The notes under the pieces: generated by a model | The model's database searches: none | Seen by the model: the letters and a program-made list of their open reading frames with translations, nothing else | What the model was told of the DNA's origin: nothing | Translations under genes and position numbers: made by a program | Part shown: piece by piece, positions 27,881-37,362 of the stretch | How positions within the stretch are numbered: the first letter of the stretch is position 1 | How the letters are laid out: every line of letters begins with the position of its first letter | DNA from: a candidate division KSB1 bacterium | Lineage (GTDB): Bacteria > Zhuqueibacterota > Zhuqueibacteria > Zhuqueibacterales > Zhuqueibacteraceae | DNA length: 64,000 bases | Assembly (NCBI GenBank): GCA_034506255.1 | Contig: JAPDPX010000001.1 | Span: forward strand, 124,001-188,000 | Direction: 5' to 3'

Positions 27881-29449
27881 ATGATTCGCCCATACCTCCC
27901 GGCAATTGTGCCGGCAGCAGTGCTGGCCTCCGCCGTGGCAGCGGGAGCGCAAAGCCTCCTGGCGATGCCACCCTCCTGGCATTGGCAGAATGATCATCTC
28001 GAGGAACTCGCTCTGCGCCATCCCGTGCTCGCGTTGCAACAGATGGCGCTCCCCCTGCGCCGTGTCACCGGCACCGCGGCCCTTTCCGGATTGCGCGGGC
28101 AGGGTGGCGCGGAGGAATTCTGGCGGCGCTGGTGCAAAGCCGCGGCGGTCAATGACACCACAACCGGGCCGGTGATGATCGCCGGCTTGGACTTTGCCGG
28201 CCGCTCGCAAACCCTGCCGCCGGATCTTGCCAGCGAGCGCAATTTCATTGCCGCGCATTCGCGCCTGGGGGTGCGCAGTTATCTGGTGATTTCTCCCGCG
28301 CCCGCGCTGACGCTGGTGAATGTGATGCGTGTCGATCTCGGCGTGTCCGATGAACCTGAATACCTCGGCAAGCGCTGGCGCGACATTACCGGGTTGACGG
28401 AGCAGGCTTATGTCCGTTTTGAGCGGGGCAAATATGCCGTGAAACTGGGGCGGGATTATGTGAAGTGGGGGCGGGGGTTCGATGCTTCGTTGTTGCTTTC
28501 CGACTACAGCCGCGCGCTCGATCAGTTGCATTTGCAATTCGATCTGGTGCGGCTGCGGTTGGTGTATCTCGCGGCCCAACTCGACCCCTGGCTCACGCCG
28601 GATTCGCTCGCGCAGGCTCTGCGCAGCGGGTTTGCCTCCCGCTATCTCGCCGCCGGTCGTTTGGAAGCGGAAATTCTGCCGCAGCGGCTGCGCCTGGCAT
28701 TTTCACAAATGGTGCTGTCTGGCGGCCCGCACCGCCGCTTCGAATGGCTCATGCTCAATCCGCTGTTGCTGTATCACGGGGAGCAGCTCAACGGCGATCT
28801 CAACGCCAACACTGCGGTCGCCTTTGACGCGCTGTTCCTGCCACGAGCCGGCCTGGAGATTTACGGCCAATGGCTGATCGATGATTTTCAAATTGAAAAC
28901 GTGGACAGCACGGATTTGGAGCCAAATGAGTGGGGCCTGTTGGTGGGCGGGCGCGTCGCTGATCCGCTTGGCCTCCGCGGCGTAACCCTGGGTGTGGAGT
29001 TCACGCGCGTGGCGAACCGCACCTACAAAACCAAGCGCGATTGGGAGAAGTTCTTGCACCGCCAGCAGCCGCTGGCGCATTTTTTAGGCAATGACTTTGA
29101 GCGCTGGCTGGCGCATGCGAGCGCGTATGCCGGCCGGCAGGTTTGGACGCAACTCCTCCTGGAATATCGCCGTCGCGGCGAAGGTCGCATCACCACGCCG
29201 TTCGATCAGCCCTGGCTCGCCGTTCCCACCGGACAATCCTACCACGAAAAATTCCCCTCCGGAATCGTCGCGCGCAGTTTGCATTTACGTTGGCAGGCGC
29301 GCTGGCATCCCACCGCCAATTTCGTTGTTTCTCTCCTGGCTGCCTTTTCACACTTTCACAATTACAACCATCAGCCGGACTTGCGGCATGATGAAAAACG
29401 GTTTGTTGTTGGCTGCGCGTGGAGGAGGATGATCACGCGGGCGCGATGA
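27881..29449 (+). CDS. Probable capsule-assembly Wzi-like outer-membrane beta-barrel protein
   Basis: 522 residues with a hydrophobic N-terminus (IVPAAVLASAVAAGAQS) that fits a signal peptide. The body has many alternating beta-strand-like segments ending in aromatic residues. The stretch YVRFERGKYAVKLGRDYVKWGRGFDASLLLSDYSRALD resembles the GR-x-W-G motif of Wzi-type capsule-assembly proteins, followed by LMLNPLLLYHGEQLNGDLNANTAVAFDA. Wzi helps anchor or organise the capsule on the outer membrane, which fits the last position in this glycan locus. The family assignment is moderate; another type of barrel is possible. A TTG at 27878 precedes the ATG. Confidence 0.6.
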   Translation: MIRPYLPAIVPAAVLASAVAAGAQSLLAMPPSWHWQNDHLEELALRHPVLALQQMALPLRRVTGTAALSGLRGQGGAEEFWRRWCKAAAVNDTTTGPVMIAGLDFAGRSQTLPPDLASERNFIAAHSRLGVRSYLVISPAPALTLVNVMRVDLGVSDEPEYLGKRWRDITGLTEQAYVRFERGKYAVKLGRDYVKWGRGFDASLLLSDYSRALDQLHLQFDLVRLRLVYLAAQLDPWLTPDSLAQALRSGFASRYLAAGRLEAEILPQRLRLAFSQMVLSGGPHRRFEWLMLNPLLLYHGEQLNGDLNANTAVAFDALFLPRAGLEIYGQWLIDDFQIENVDSTDLEPNEWGLLVGGRVADPLGLRGVTLGVEFTRVANRTYKTKRDWEKFLHRQQPLAHFLGNDFERWLAHASAYAGRQVWTQLLLEYRRRGEGRITTPFDQPWLAVPTGQSYHEKFPSGIVARSLHLRWQARWHPTANFVVSLLAAFSHFHNYNHQPDLRHDEKRFVVGCAWRRMITRAR

Positions 29450-29632
29450 AGGCGGGGTGATTGAAGCATCGCAGTTTTGTTTGTCAGGAAACCGGAGTGA
29501 TCACATGCAATGACACTCGTGATCTTCGGGCAGGGCGCCGCCTCGTCAAGTCCTGCCCTGAAAGAAGAATTTTGCGTCTTTGGGGAAACCTTCAGTCAAC
29601 GGGAGAGGATGGTCGGGCATGAGTTCAATTTT

Positions 29633-29687
29633 TCTCCCACGAAAACAACCCAAAACCATTTTCGTGGGATTTCGTTTTCGTGGGAGA
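29633..29687. repeat. Inverted repeat with TTTTCGTGGGA units between convergent genes
   Basis: TCTCCCACGAAAAC (29633-29646) is perfectly complementary to GTTTTCGTGGGAGA (29674-29687), and a third copy of TTTTCGTGGGA lies in the loop (29659-29669). The 272-nt gap holds no gene. It could act as a bidirectional terminator for the Wzi-like gene and the NYN gene. Related copies occur at 56478-56600. Confidence 0.6.
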
Positions 29688-29721
29688 GGGGTGTTCAAAA
29701 AGTACGCAGGCTGTTCTTCAT

Positions 29722-30465
29722 TCATGTTTTCCCGTAGCCGGTCACGATGTAGGTGCCGCTTTTGGGGTGGCGATCGAGCTTGATGATGCCGTTGGCCTGG
29801 GCATCCTCCAGCAACTCGGAGAAGGAGTGATAACCGAATTCGCCTTCGTCGAAGAAGGGCCGTTTGCGCTTGATGGTTTGTTTGATGGTCGAGGCCAGCA
29901 AGACCTCCTTGTTTTCGCGCATCAATGCCTGGATGGCGTCGATGAGCCAGTACATCACCTGCGCCTTTTTGCGCGGCAGGCCCTTGATTTTGGGCGGCTC
30001 GCCCACCGGGCGGAACAAATCCTCATAAAAAATGAACTCGTCACAATTGCTGATCAGCAGCTCGGAAGACGACTGCTTGCGGCCCACGCCGATCACGGTT
30101 TTGCCATTCTCCTTGAGCTTGGAGACCAGCGGGCTGAAATCCGAGTCGCCGGAGACGATGACGAAGATGCTGATATGCTCCTTGGAGTAACACATGTCGA
30201 GCGCATCGACCACCAGGCGGATGTCCGCGGAATTTTTGCCGGTCATGCCGCGGTGCGGAATCTCGATGAGATCGATGGCGGCGCCGTGCAGCGCCAGTTT
30301 TTCCTTGGGATATTTCTCCCAATCGCAATATGCCCGTTTGGCGACGATCTTGCCTTTTTCCAGCAAGCGTTCGAGAATCTTTTGAACGTCAAAGCCGATG
30401 GCCGGCTGTTTGTCGCCCAAAACCAGGTTTTCAAGATCGATAAAAACGGCGATTTTGTCTTCCAT
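29722..30465 (-). CDS. NYN-domain RNase-like protein with C-terminal OST-HTH/LOTUS domain
   Basis: 247 residues. The N-terminal NYN (PIN-like, LabA/DUF88) domain has its acidic active-site residues in VFIDLENL (near residue 9), NSADIRLVVDALD (near 78) and VSGDSDFSPLV (near 104). From about residue 165, a winged-helix-like segment (LIDAIQALMRENKEVLLASTIKQTIKRKRPFFDEGEFGYHSFSELLEDA) matches the OST-HTH/LOTUS fold, which binds RNA. The pair suggests an RNA-processing nuclease. It is transcribed towards the polysaccharide locus and is not part of it. The targets are unknown. Confidence 0.87.
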   Translation of the reverse strand: MEDKIAVFIDLENLVLGDKQPAIGFDVQKILERLLEKGKIVAKRAYCDWEKYPKEKLALHGAAIDLIEIPHRGMTGKNSADIRLVVDALDMCYSKEHISIFVIVSGDSDFSPLVSKLKENGKTVIGVGRKQSSSELLISNCDEFIFYEDLFRPVGEPPKIKGLPRKKAQVMYWLIDAIQALMRENKEVLLASTIKQTIKRKRPFFDEGEFGYHSFSELLEDAQANGIIKLDRHPKSGTYIVTGYGKT

Positions 30466-30523
30466 TTATTCCTTTTTGGAAGTTTTGTTCGTGAGAGGCT
30501 TCCGGGTTGCCACAATGCGAAGG

Positions 30524-30724
30524 TCAATTTTCGCTAGTTTGATCATCGGTTCCCAATTCCTGCGCGACCACTGTCATGTTGGAGGGAAATTGGGCTGATT
30601 CGTGCTGGAATTGGCTGAAAACTGCCTGGAGCCCCCGAACATCGCGCGCCAGTTCCGCACGTTGCTGCCTGGACACGCGCGCTTCCCGAATGCGGCGGCG
30701 ACAGGCTTCAATGTAGGGTCGCAT
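30524..30724 (-). CDS. Possible small basic helical protein, uncertain
   Basis: A 66-codon frame sits in the 316-nt gap between the NYN and MFS genes. It would encode an arginine-rich helical peptide (IEACRRRIREARVSRQQRAELARD) with a polar tail. No family is recognised, no strong ribosome-binding site is seen, and another short frame overlaps it. It may be a real small gene or chance; the rest of the gap shows nothing. Confidence 0.25.
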   Translation of the reverse strand: MRPYIEACRRRIREARVSRQQRAELARDVRGLQAVFSQFQHESAQFPSNMTVVAQELGTDDQTSEN

Positions 30725-30781
30725 TTCTGAGATGGCCGAAAAATAACTTGTGCCGCGGTGAGATGCAAGACAGGTTTCGGG

Positions 30782-32164
30782 TTAGTGGCGCGCGGCTGCC
30801 TGTTCTTGCAAATTCGCCAGGCTCCGCCGGTAAGGTTTCAATCCCAGCCAAAACAGCAGCGCGGCCGGCAACAGGGCCAGGGTACCGACAACGATCAGCG
30901 AATAGCGCACGCAGTTTTCATCGCCGAAAACAAAATCCGTGATCAGCGCCACCGCCGTGGGGCCCAAACCCAGGCCGATGAGATTGATGACGAAGAGATA
31001 AAGTGCAGAAACCTGGGCGCGCATCTGGTTGGGGGTTACTTCCTGAATCGCGGCGGTGGCCGCGCCAAACGCGAAACTCGCGAAAATATTCACCGGGATC
31101 AAAGCCAGCAGTGCCGCCTCACCGTTCGGCATGAGCGGATAGAGAATGATGGCGGGCGTGAGGGCGAGTGCGGCCGTCAGGCCGGTGCGCAGTTTGGCAT
31201 CGACATGGCCGCGCCGCGCCAGCCAATCCGTGAAGTAGCCGCCCAGCAGGATGCCCAGCGTGCCAAAGACGACGATGACCGGACCGTAAACCGTGCCGAC
31301 TTTGGCGGCCTCCCAGCCGTAAGTGCGCATGAAGAACGGCGGAATCCAGGCGTTGGCGGCATAATTGTGCAGCGCAAACAGGGCAAAACCGAGATGGTGG
31401 CACAGGAAGGTCCGCTTGTTTGCGCGCATGTAGGCGAGGACGGCGCGCATGGGATATTGTGTGCGCTCCACGCCAGTCGTGCCCGCAAGCCCGCCGTGCC
31501 GGACCGGCTCGCGCACTGTCAGCAGCAACGCCGCCACCAGCAGGCCCGGCAGGCCGATCACGAAGAAGATCTTCTGCCAGGGGAAGATGGTGCCGACGAC
31601 GGGCAATTCCAGCGGCGTCGCTTGCGCCGTCAGTCCCACGATCAGGCCGTTGATGAACATCGCCAGCCCCGCACCGATGAAGATGCCCATGCCGAACACG
31701 CTCATGGCGAGGGCCAGGCGCGGTTTGGGGAAATAGTCGGCGATCATCGAATAGGCGGCGGGAAAGAGTGCGGCCTCGCCCACCCCCACGCCCACGCGCG
31801 CCAGAAAAAGATGCCCGTAGTTTTTCGCGATGCCGCTGAGTGCCGTCATCACACTCCACAGTATGATGCCGAGCATGATGATTCGTTTGCGGCTGTGGGA
31901 ATCCGCCCAGCGGCCCATGGGCAGGCCGAGCAGGGTGTAGAACAAGGCGAAGCTGAAACCCATGAGCAGGCTCATCTCGGTGTCGCTGAGGATGAAATCG
32001 CGCTTGATGGGCGTGACCAGCAGGCTGAGAATCAGGCGATCGATGTAAGCCGAGATCGCGGCAAGCGTGAGCACGGCCACGACATACCAGGCATACGCCG
32101 GGCGTGGGAAAGCGTTGTGGTGCGGGAGCATCGCCTGCTGTTCGGTGGTGATCTGCAAGCCCAT
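30782..32164 (-). CDS. Major facilitator superfamily transporter
   Basis: 460 residues from the ATG at 32164 (MGLQITTEQ); an upstream in-frame extension of 46 residues is rejected because it is P/A/R-rich and would overlap the aldehyde dehydrogenase gene. Twelve hydrophobic segments are visible. The MFS motif A between segments 2 and 3 reads GRWADSHSRKRIIMLGI, and LFLARVGVGVGEAALFPAAYSMIADYF is a typical segment 4 with the R and G-x-G-E pattern. This is close to Spinster-like and organic-acid:H+ symporters. It is transcribed just after the aldehyde dehydrogenase gene, so it may import or export a related substrate. Confidence 0.87.
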   Translation of the reverse strand: MGLQITTEQQAMLPHHNAFPRPAYAWYVVAVLTLAAISAYIDRLILSLLVTPIKRDFILSDTEMSLLMGFSFALFYTLLGLPMGRWADSHSRKRIIMLGIILWSVMTALSGIAKNYGHLFLARVGVGVGEAALFPAAYSMIADYFPKPRLALAMSVFGMGIFIGAGLAMFINGLIVGLTAQATPLELPVVGTIFPWQKIFFVIGLPGLLVAALLLTVREPVRHGGLAGTTGVERTQYPMRAVLAYMRANKRTFLCHHLGFALFALHNYAANAWIPPFFMRTYGWEAAKVGTVYGPVIVVFGTLGILLGGYFTDWLARRGHVDAKLRTGLTAALALTPAIILYPLMPNGEAALLALIPVNIFASFAFGAATAAIQEVTPNQMRAQVSALYLFVINLIGLGLGPTAVALITDFVFGDENCVRYSLIVVGTLALLPAALLFWLGLKPYRRSLANLQEQAAARH

Positions 32165-32256
32165 GATGGCAACGGGGAATTTTTGAACCGCTGGTGGCGG
32201 AAAGTCCCGGCCCTGGCCGTCTGCGGGACGGGGGAAGATTGCGGCCGCAGCCGCGC

Positions 32257-34005
32257 TCAACCGCGGATCGCAGTCGCGACCAGCGCGGGGATTTTCCACC
32301 ATGCCGGTGCCGCTTCAAAACGGGCGGCCCTGGGCGCCAGCCGGTGGAGAACCCGGTTGGTGGCGAACCACAGCGGTGTCGGCCACATGCGGAAGCCGCC
32401 GCGCACCACGGATTTCTGCGGCCGGGAAAACATGAAGGTGTTGTGCACCACGCCGGTGCCGGATTGAATGTCATAGATGTCATGGCCGGGGAAGGCGCCC
32501 CAGGTGGTGGCGATCAAACCATAACCCAACCCGGCCCAGTGATTGACCATGACCGTGCCATAGCGCAAGTTGGCGATGGCCGCCTCCACCGCGGCATGGA
32601 TTTCGGGATCGCGCAGGGAAGCGGGATGAACGATGAGCGTCGCGCTCAAAGTGCCCCACAGCTTGTCATTGACAAATTGCACGGCCCGCGCGAGATATTC
32701 GGGAACACTGGCGGCCGCCAGACCGGTTTCCGCGGCGGTGCTGCAGAAGGACTCGGTGGTGAAACAGATTTCGGAGGAAGCCTCGGGATCGAGATCACTG
32801 ATGAGCAGCCACGGCAGCCTGCCCCTGCCGGCCGTGCCGATGGGTTCGGCCTCGGGATGCGCGGCGTGGAATTTTTCGTAGCGTTCGGCGGCGCCGGGAT
32901 AGTAAGCCAGCCGTGTTGGAATGCGGCCGAGCGCAGCCCGCAGTGCGGCGAGCAATCGCGGCCGCAGGGGCCAGCGGGCATGTTGCACGAGCACGCGCAG
33001 CGCCACGCAGTTGAAGCCGGCATTGTTGGCCAGCATGGTTGCGAGGTTGGCGGCTTGAAACGCGATATCGGCGTCCGTCCACGGGCCGGGCACGATGATC
33101 ACCGGGGTGACGTTGCCCAGCTCGCTGGTAAACGGTTTGGTCAGCAGCGGCCGGCGTTGCGCTTTGCGTTGCGCGGCCTGCGGGCCGCTGCCGAAGACGA
33201 TGGCTTCGAAAGTCTTGTCGGAGCCGGTCATGTGCAGCGCTTCGATGCCGGGATGGTGGCAGAGATACGTCCCCTCGGCGCTGCCGCCATACACCACCTG
33301 CAGGAAATGCCCGGCGATCAAAGCGCGAAACGCCCGCTCGTAAAACGGCCCGAGACAGGCATTCACCGGATTCATTTTCAACAGCACGACGTTGTTCTCG
33401 ACGAAGAGCTGATAGAGTGCATCCAGCGGTGCGATGGAGGAGACGTTGCCGGCGCCCAGCACCAGCGCCACTTTGCCGCCGCGCGCGTGTGTGTGATAAG
33501 CCACGGCCTGTGTGGCAGTCAACGTGTCGAGCGTCACGCCGGGTTGCATCCAAACCTCGGCGGAGATGCCGCGGTACAGCACGCGCTCATAGGGATCCTG
33601 CGGCATGACCGGGGCCGCGACTTGTCCATTCGCCAGCAACCCTGGCCTGCCGGGAAGCCGTGGCCGGCCGTATCTCTCGATGTCGCACAGAGACTGCCGC
33701 AACAGGCGCAGGTTGCGGTGAATGCACAGCGGGCCGCCCAGCCATTCTTCGCCGGCGGTCACACTGTCCGGGTCGATGCCTTTCGCCGTGTGTGCCGCCG
33801 CCACCCATTCTGCCGCGATGGCCGAATAATCACGCAGGAGCGTGTCGAGCAGCGCAATGCGGGCGCGGATGTCAAGCGTGGCCCATTTGTGCTTGTGCGC
33901 CTGCAGGCGGTCAATCGCCTGGTCGAGCACGGCGGGTGAAGTGGGGGGGAGGGTGGCGGGGCCTTCGGGAATGGCGGCGGTGCCGCGCGGGGCGGTGATG
34001 ATCAT
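32257..34005 (-). CDS. Aldehyde dehydrogenase family protein
   Basis: 582 residues, longer than the usual 480-500 because of N- and C-terminal extensions. The NAD-binding part includes KVALVLGAGNVSSIAPLDALYQLFVENNVVLLKMNPV and the HMTGSDKTFEAIVFGSG segment; the general-base glutamate is in TSELGNVTPVIIV; the catalytic cysteine is in NNAGFNCVALRVLV, in place of the common G-Q-x-C. C-terminal residues IYDIQSGTGVVHNT and FMFSRPQKSVVRGGF differ from classical ALDHs. A subfamily acting on long-chain or hydrophobic aldehydes is possible. It is likely co-transcribed with the MFS gene, 92 nt downstream. Confidence 0.8.
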   Translation of the reverse strand: MIITAPRGTAAIPEGPATLPPTSPAVLDQAIDRLQAHKHKWATLDIRARIALLDTLLRDYSAIAAEWVAAAHTAKGIDPDSVTAGEEWLGGPLCIHRNLRLLRQSLCDIERYGRPRLPGRPGLLANGQVAAPVMPQDPYERVLYRGISAEVWMQPGVTLDTLTATQAVAYHTHARGGKVALVLGAGNVSSIAPLDALYQLFVENNVVLLKMNPVNACLGPFYERAFRALIAGHFLQVVYGGSAEGTYLCHHPGIEALHMTGSDKTFEAIVFGSGPQAAQRKAQRRPLLTKPFTSELGNVTPVIIVPGPWTDADIAFQAANLATMLANNAGFNCVALRVLVQHARWPLRPRLLAALRAALGRIPTRLAYYPGAAERYEKFHAAHPEAEPIGTAGRGRLPWLLISDLDPEASSEICFTTESFCSTAAETGLAAASVPEYLARAVQFVNDKLWGTLSATLIVHPASLRDPEIHAAVEAAIANLRYGTVMVNHWAGLGYGLIATTWGAFPGHDIYDIQSGTGVVHNTFMFSRPQKSVVRGGFRMWPTPLWFATNRVLHRLAPRAARFEAAPAWWKIPALVATAIRG

Positions 34006-34149
34006 GAGGTGCTCCTCGTTTTCCCGGAACAGAATCGCGTTTCTTGTGCCTCGAAAACATTGTCGAGGGCTGCTGGGGATTCCGTTGTCTGCGGGCGGTT
34101 GCCAAATTTTTACCCGGTGAGGTAGAGACCGGGCAGTCCAGCGGGGGAA

Positions 34150-36072
34150 TCACGCGATTTGACTTTCTGCGCCCTCGATTCCCAGAACCCTCACTTCGCC
34201 CTGGCGCTGGGTCACGCCGGTGGCGTCGAAGTATTGCAAGAGCGGTATGGCAAATTTGCGGCTGGTGTTGTCCACCAATTGTTTGAATTGGCCGACGGTC
34301 ATTTCGCCATGGCGGCGCAAGTAGTCAATCACTCTCTTGTGTGCCTCCTGGAGGTGATCGCGGTGCAGCCAGATGCCTTCGCCCAGGCGCACGACTTCCT
34401 GCATCAGTGACATGACTTGCAGCACTTCGAGGACTTGTGCCTCAGTAGCTTTGCAGGTGGCGGCCAGTTCCAGTGGCGCGGGCGGGGCGTAGCGTGCGGC
34501 GTGCAGGGCGGCCAAAAGCTGCTGGCGCAGTGCCTGTTGTGCGGGGGAGAGGTGAATTTGATGATCTGCCAGCGCCAGCCGGGCATCGATTTCCTTCAGT
34601 TTGTTTTCCGCCCTGGCGGTGCGCACCAGCAGATTGAGCAGGGCGGTGTCGGCCAGCGCCGGCAGGCGACTGCTCACCTCGGCTTTGCGCAGACCGGGTT
34701 TGGTGGGGTGTTGCTCATGATATTCCGCCAGCAGGGCCGCGAGCTGGTGCCACAAGCCGTCCAGCCGCTGGCGATGGATGAAGGTGCGTTTGTTGATGGC
34801 CACCACCGCGCGCTGCTGGATCAACTGCTCGACCGCCGCCTGCACGCTTTCCTGGGAGGTGTTGGTTTCCGCGGCCAGTTGCGTCAGCGTGACGGCATGG
34901 CGGCCGGGCAGCAGGAATTGCATGACCAGTTGTTCGGTGGGGCTGTGTTGTTCGAGGGCATCCAGTCTGGCCAGCAGCTCGGGATCGCGGCGGCGCAGGC
35001 GTGTGGCTTCGACTTCGAGCACCAGGCCGCCGCCGATGGTGCGCGGGGGGGAATACTGGCGCAGGACAAAAGGATCACGCGGCCGGACCGCCACCGGTTT
35101 TTCGAAACGCAATTGTGCCAGCCCGCTTTCACCCGGCTGCAATTCATTGGCGGTCAGGGGCAGCACACGCGCCATGACCTCTGCCGTGCCGAGATGGACC
35201 CGCACGCGCGTGCGCCGTTTCAGCGGCGCGGGGGCTTGGGCGAGCAGGCGGACGCGACAATTGCTGCGCCGCGTGGGGCCAAAATAGCCGGGCGCCGCCA
35301 GCACCTGTCCGCGCATCACTTGTTCGATGGCGACCCCCTGCAGGTTGACCGCGGCGCGATCGCCGGTTTGCACCAGCGGCGTGTTGTGGCCGTGGCATTG
35401 CAAGCCGCGCACACGCACGCGCAGGCGTTCGGGCAGGAGTTCCAGCTCCTCGCCCAGCGTCGTCTGACCGGACAACACCGATCCGGTGACGACCGTGCCA
35501 AAGCCCTTCATCACAAAAGCACGGTCGACCGGCATCCAAAACACACCGCGATCCTGGCGGGGCGGCAACTCGGCAATGAGCTGGCGGAGATGCTGTTTGA
35601 GTTCCGCCATGCCGGCACCGGTAACCGTCGAAACCGGCAGGATCGGCGCCCGTGCCAGAAAAGTGCCCTGCACCAGCCGGCGAATATCCTCCTGCACCAG
35701 CGCCAGCCAGTTGGCCTCGACCAGGTCGATTTTGGTGAGCACGATCAGGCCGCGCGGGATTTGCAGCAGCTCGCAGATGTCCAAATGCTCGCGCGTCTGC
35801 GGCATGACACCGTCATCCGCCGCAATCACAAACAGCACCAGGTCGATGGTGCTCACGCCGGCCACCATGTTCTTGACAAATTTTTCATGACCGGGAACGT
35901 CAATGATGGTGGCGGACTCATCGAGATGGGCAAAGCCGAGGTCGATGGTCATGCCGCGCGCTTTTTCCTCCGGCAGCCGATCGGTATCCACGCCGGTGAG
36001 CGCTTTGACCAGGGACGTCTTGCCATGATCAATGTGGCCGGCCGTGCCGAGAATGACATGACGTGCAGGCAT
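34150..36072 (-). CDS. selB: Selenocysteine-specific translation elongation factor SelB
   Basis: 640 residues from the ATG at 36072 ([27 protein letters not shown]), which places the G1 motif GHIDHGKT at residues 11-18. Further GTPase motifs are [10 protein letters not shown] (G2), [12 protein letters not shown] (G3) and LTKIDL (G4). After EF-Tu-like domains 2 and 3, the C-terminus is a series of winged helices ending [26 protein letters not shown], the module that binds the SECIS hairpin. SelB delivers Sec-tRNA(Sec) to UGA codons, so the organism probably makes selenoproteins. selA, selD and tRNA-Sec are not in this window. Confidence 0.95.
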   Translation of the reverse strand: MPARHVILGTAGHIDHGKTSLVKALTGVDTDRLPEEKARGMTIDLGFAHLDESATIIDVPGHEKFVKNMVAGVSTIDLVLFVIAADDGVMPQTREHLDICELLQIPRGLIVLTKIDLVEANWLALVQEDIRRLVQGTFLARAPILPVSTVTGAGMAELKQHLRQLIAELPPRQDRGVFWMPVDRAFVMKGFGTVVTGSVLSGQTTLGEELELLPERLRVRVRGLQCHGHNTPLVQTGDRAAVNLQGVAIEQVMRGQVLAAPGYFGPTRRSNCRVRLLAQAPAPLKRRTRVRVHLGTAEVMARVLPLTANELQPGESGLAQLRFEKPVAVRPRDPFVLRQYSPPRTIGGGLVLEVEATRLRRRDPELLARLDALEQHSPTEQLVMQFLLPGRHAVTLTQLAAETNTSQESVQAAVEQLIQQRAVVAINKRTFIHRQRLDGLWHQLAALLAEYHEQHPTKPGLRKAEVSSRLPALADTALLNLLVRTARAENKLKEIDARLALADHQIHLSPAQQALRQQLLAALHAARYAPPAPLELAATCKATEAQVLEVLQVMSLMQEVVRLGEGIWLHRDHLQEAHKRVIDYLRRHGEMTVGQFKQLVDNTSRKFAIPLLQYFDATGVTQRQGEVRVLGIEGAESQIA

Positions 36073-36291
36073 GGAATATGCTGATAAAAACACTCGTGAA
36101 AACGATGCAGGCCGCGTGGATGTCAGCCTGCTCTAACGAACCGGGCGCAATATAACCATTTGCCGCAAAATGAGCAAGCCGCTCCGCCCGGCTTTTGTCC
36201 GCGCCCATCACCCGCGGCCGGTATATTATGCCGCATAGATTCACCTCCCGACTCGAACAATCGTCTTTTTTTATTAGGATGATCCTGCTGC

Positions 36292-37341
36292 ATGAGGACC
36301 GCGCAGGTTAAAACTTCCAGAGATGGTGCCACTGCCCGCCCGCGTCCGGTGTTGTCGACGCTGGACGCCATTGCCGCCCACCCCTCGCAACGTTTCAGCA
36401 TCGCCATCAGTGGTTCCTTGTTCGTGCATGCCCTGATCTTCGCAGGCTGGCTGTCTTCTGCGTTACTGAGCAAGCCCGAGATCCTGGAGCTGCGCGAGAT
36501 CAGTTACATCGATGAAACCGAGCTGCCGCCGGAGGAGAAGGCGCCGGAGCAGGAACTGGAGGTGGAGCCCGGCGGGACTGATGCCTTCGACAACAGTCAA
36601 CCGGCAGTGGGCCGCGTGACCCGTGCGCGCGGCACGATCAGCGCCAGCGAGGCCGGCAGCCCGCTTGCCAACGGCATCCCCGCCGGCGGCGGTGAACCGG
36701 GCCCACCCGCTCCCAACGTGGAGGAACTGGGCGTGCTCAAAGTGATGGAGGGCGTTGCCGAGGTTGCCGGCGTGTCGAGCGAGCCGGTGTTGCACATTGC
36801 CGGCGCCGGCAAATTTCTCACCAACGGCCACGGCAGCAGGAATGGCACGGATATCGGCGCCGCGGTTTTGGAGGGTTTTGCCACCGGCAATGGCGACGGC
36901 CGGGGCTATGGCAATGGCGTCGACGGCGTCTTCGAAGGTTTGAAGGGCGAAATCGGCGGCACCGGCGTCAAGCTCGGCAAGGTTGGCCGCGTCACCATCG
37001 AACGCATTGGCCGCATCACCGGCAGCAAGGAGGCCACCAGCGGCGCCGGCGGCCGTTCGGAGGAATCCCTGCGCCAGGTGATGATGGACAACATGGGGCG
37101 GTTGCAATACCTCTACACCAAATATCTGAAGAACGGCCTGGAAGCACGCGGCAAGGTGGAGGTGGAGGTGACGATCAGCGCGGAGGGCAAAGTCACCGAG
37201 GTGCAGATTCTCTCTTCGCAAATTCCGATTGCGGCCTTTCAGGAGGAATTGCGCGATGCCATCCGGCGCTGGAAGTATCAACCCATCGCGCGCGGGTACA
37301 TGAAAGTCGTCTATCCGATGATCTTCATCAAGATGAGCTAA
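36292..37341 (+). CDS. TonB/AgmX-family energy-transducing protein
   Basis: 349 residues. One transmembrane segment lies near residues 36-60 (FSIAISGSLFVHALIFAGWLSSALL) after a short cytoplasmic N-terminus. A long acidic, Pro- and Gly-rich periplasmic spacer follows. The C-terminal domain (from about residue 255) has LRQVMMDNMGRLQYLYTKYLK, then KVEVEVTISAEGKVTEVQIL and a final RRWKYQPIARGYMKVVYPMIF, the TonB/AgmX-PglI C-terminal fold. It is followed directly by ExbB and two ExbD genes, so the cluster is a proton-driven energy-transfer complex for outer-membrane transport. It may serve the TonB-dependent receptor 20 kb away. Confidence 0.85.
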   Translation: MRTAQVKTSRDGATARPRPVLSTLDAIAAHPSQRFSIAISGSLFVHALIFAGWLSSALLSKPEILELREISYIDETELPPEEKAPEQELEVEPGGTDAFDNSQPAVGRVTRARGTISASEAGSPLANGIPAGGGEPGPPAPNVEELGVLKVMEGVAEVAGVSSEPVLHIAGAGKFLTNGHGSRNGTDIGAAVLEGFATGNGDGRGYGNGVDGVFEGLKGEIGGTGVKLGKVGRVTIERIGRITGSKEATSGAGGRSEESLRQVMMDNMGRLQYLYTKYLKNGLEARGKVEVEVTISAEGKVTEVQILSSQIPIAAFQEELRDAIRRWKYQPIARGYMKVVYPMIFIKMS

Positions 37342-37362
37342 CGGACTTGTTCGGAGCCTGGA

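Noticed and set aside
30758..32467. Plus-strand open frames over the MFS, aldehyde dehydrogenase and selB genes
   Set aside because: All three lie antisense to genes with clear family motifs; their translations are low-complexity and motif-free.
34006..34149. tRNA-Sec or other tRNA next to selB
   Set aside because: I found no acceptor/anticodon arm pattern in this gap or the one at 36073-36291.
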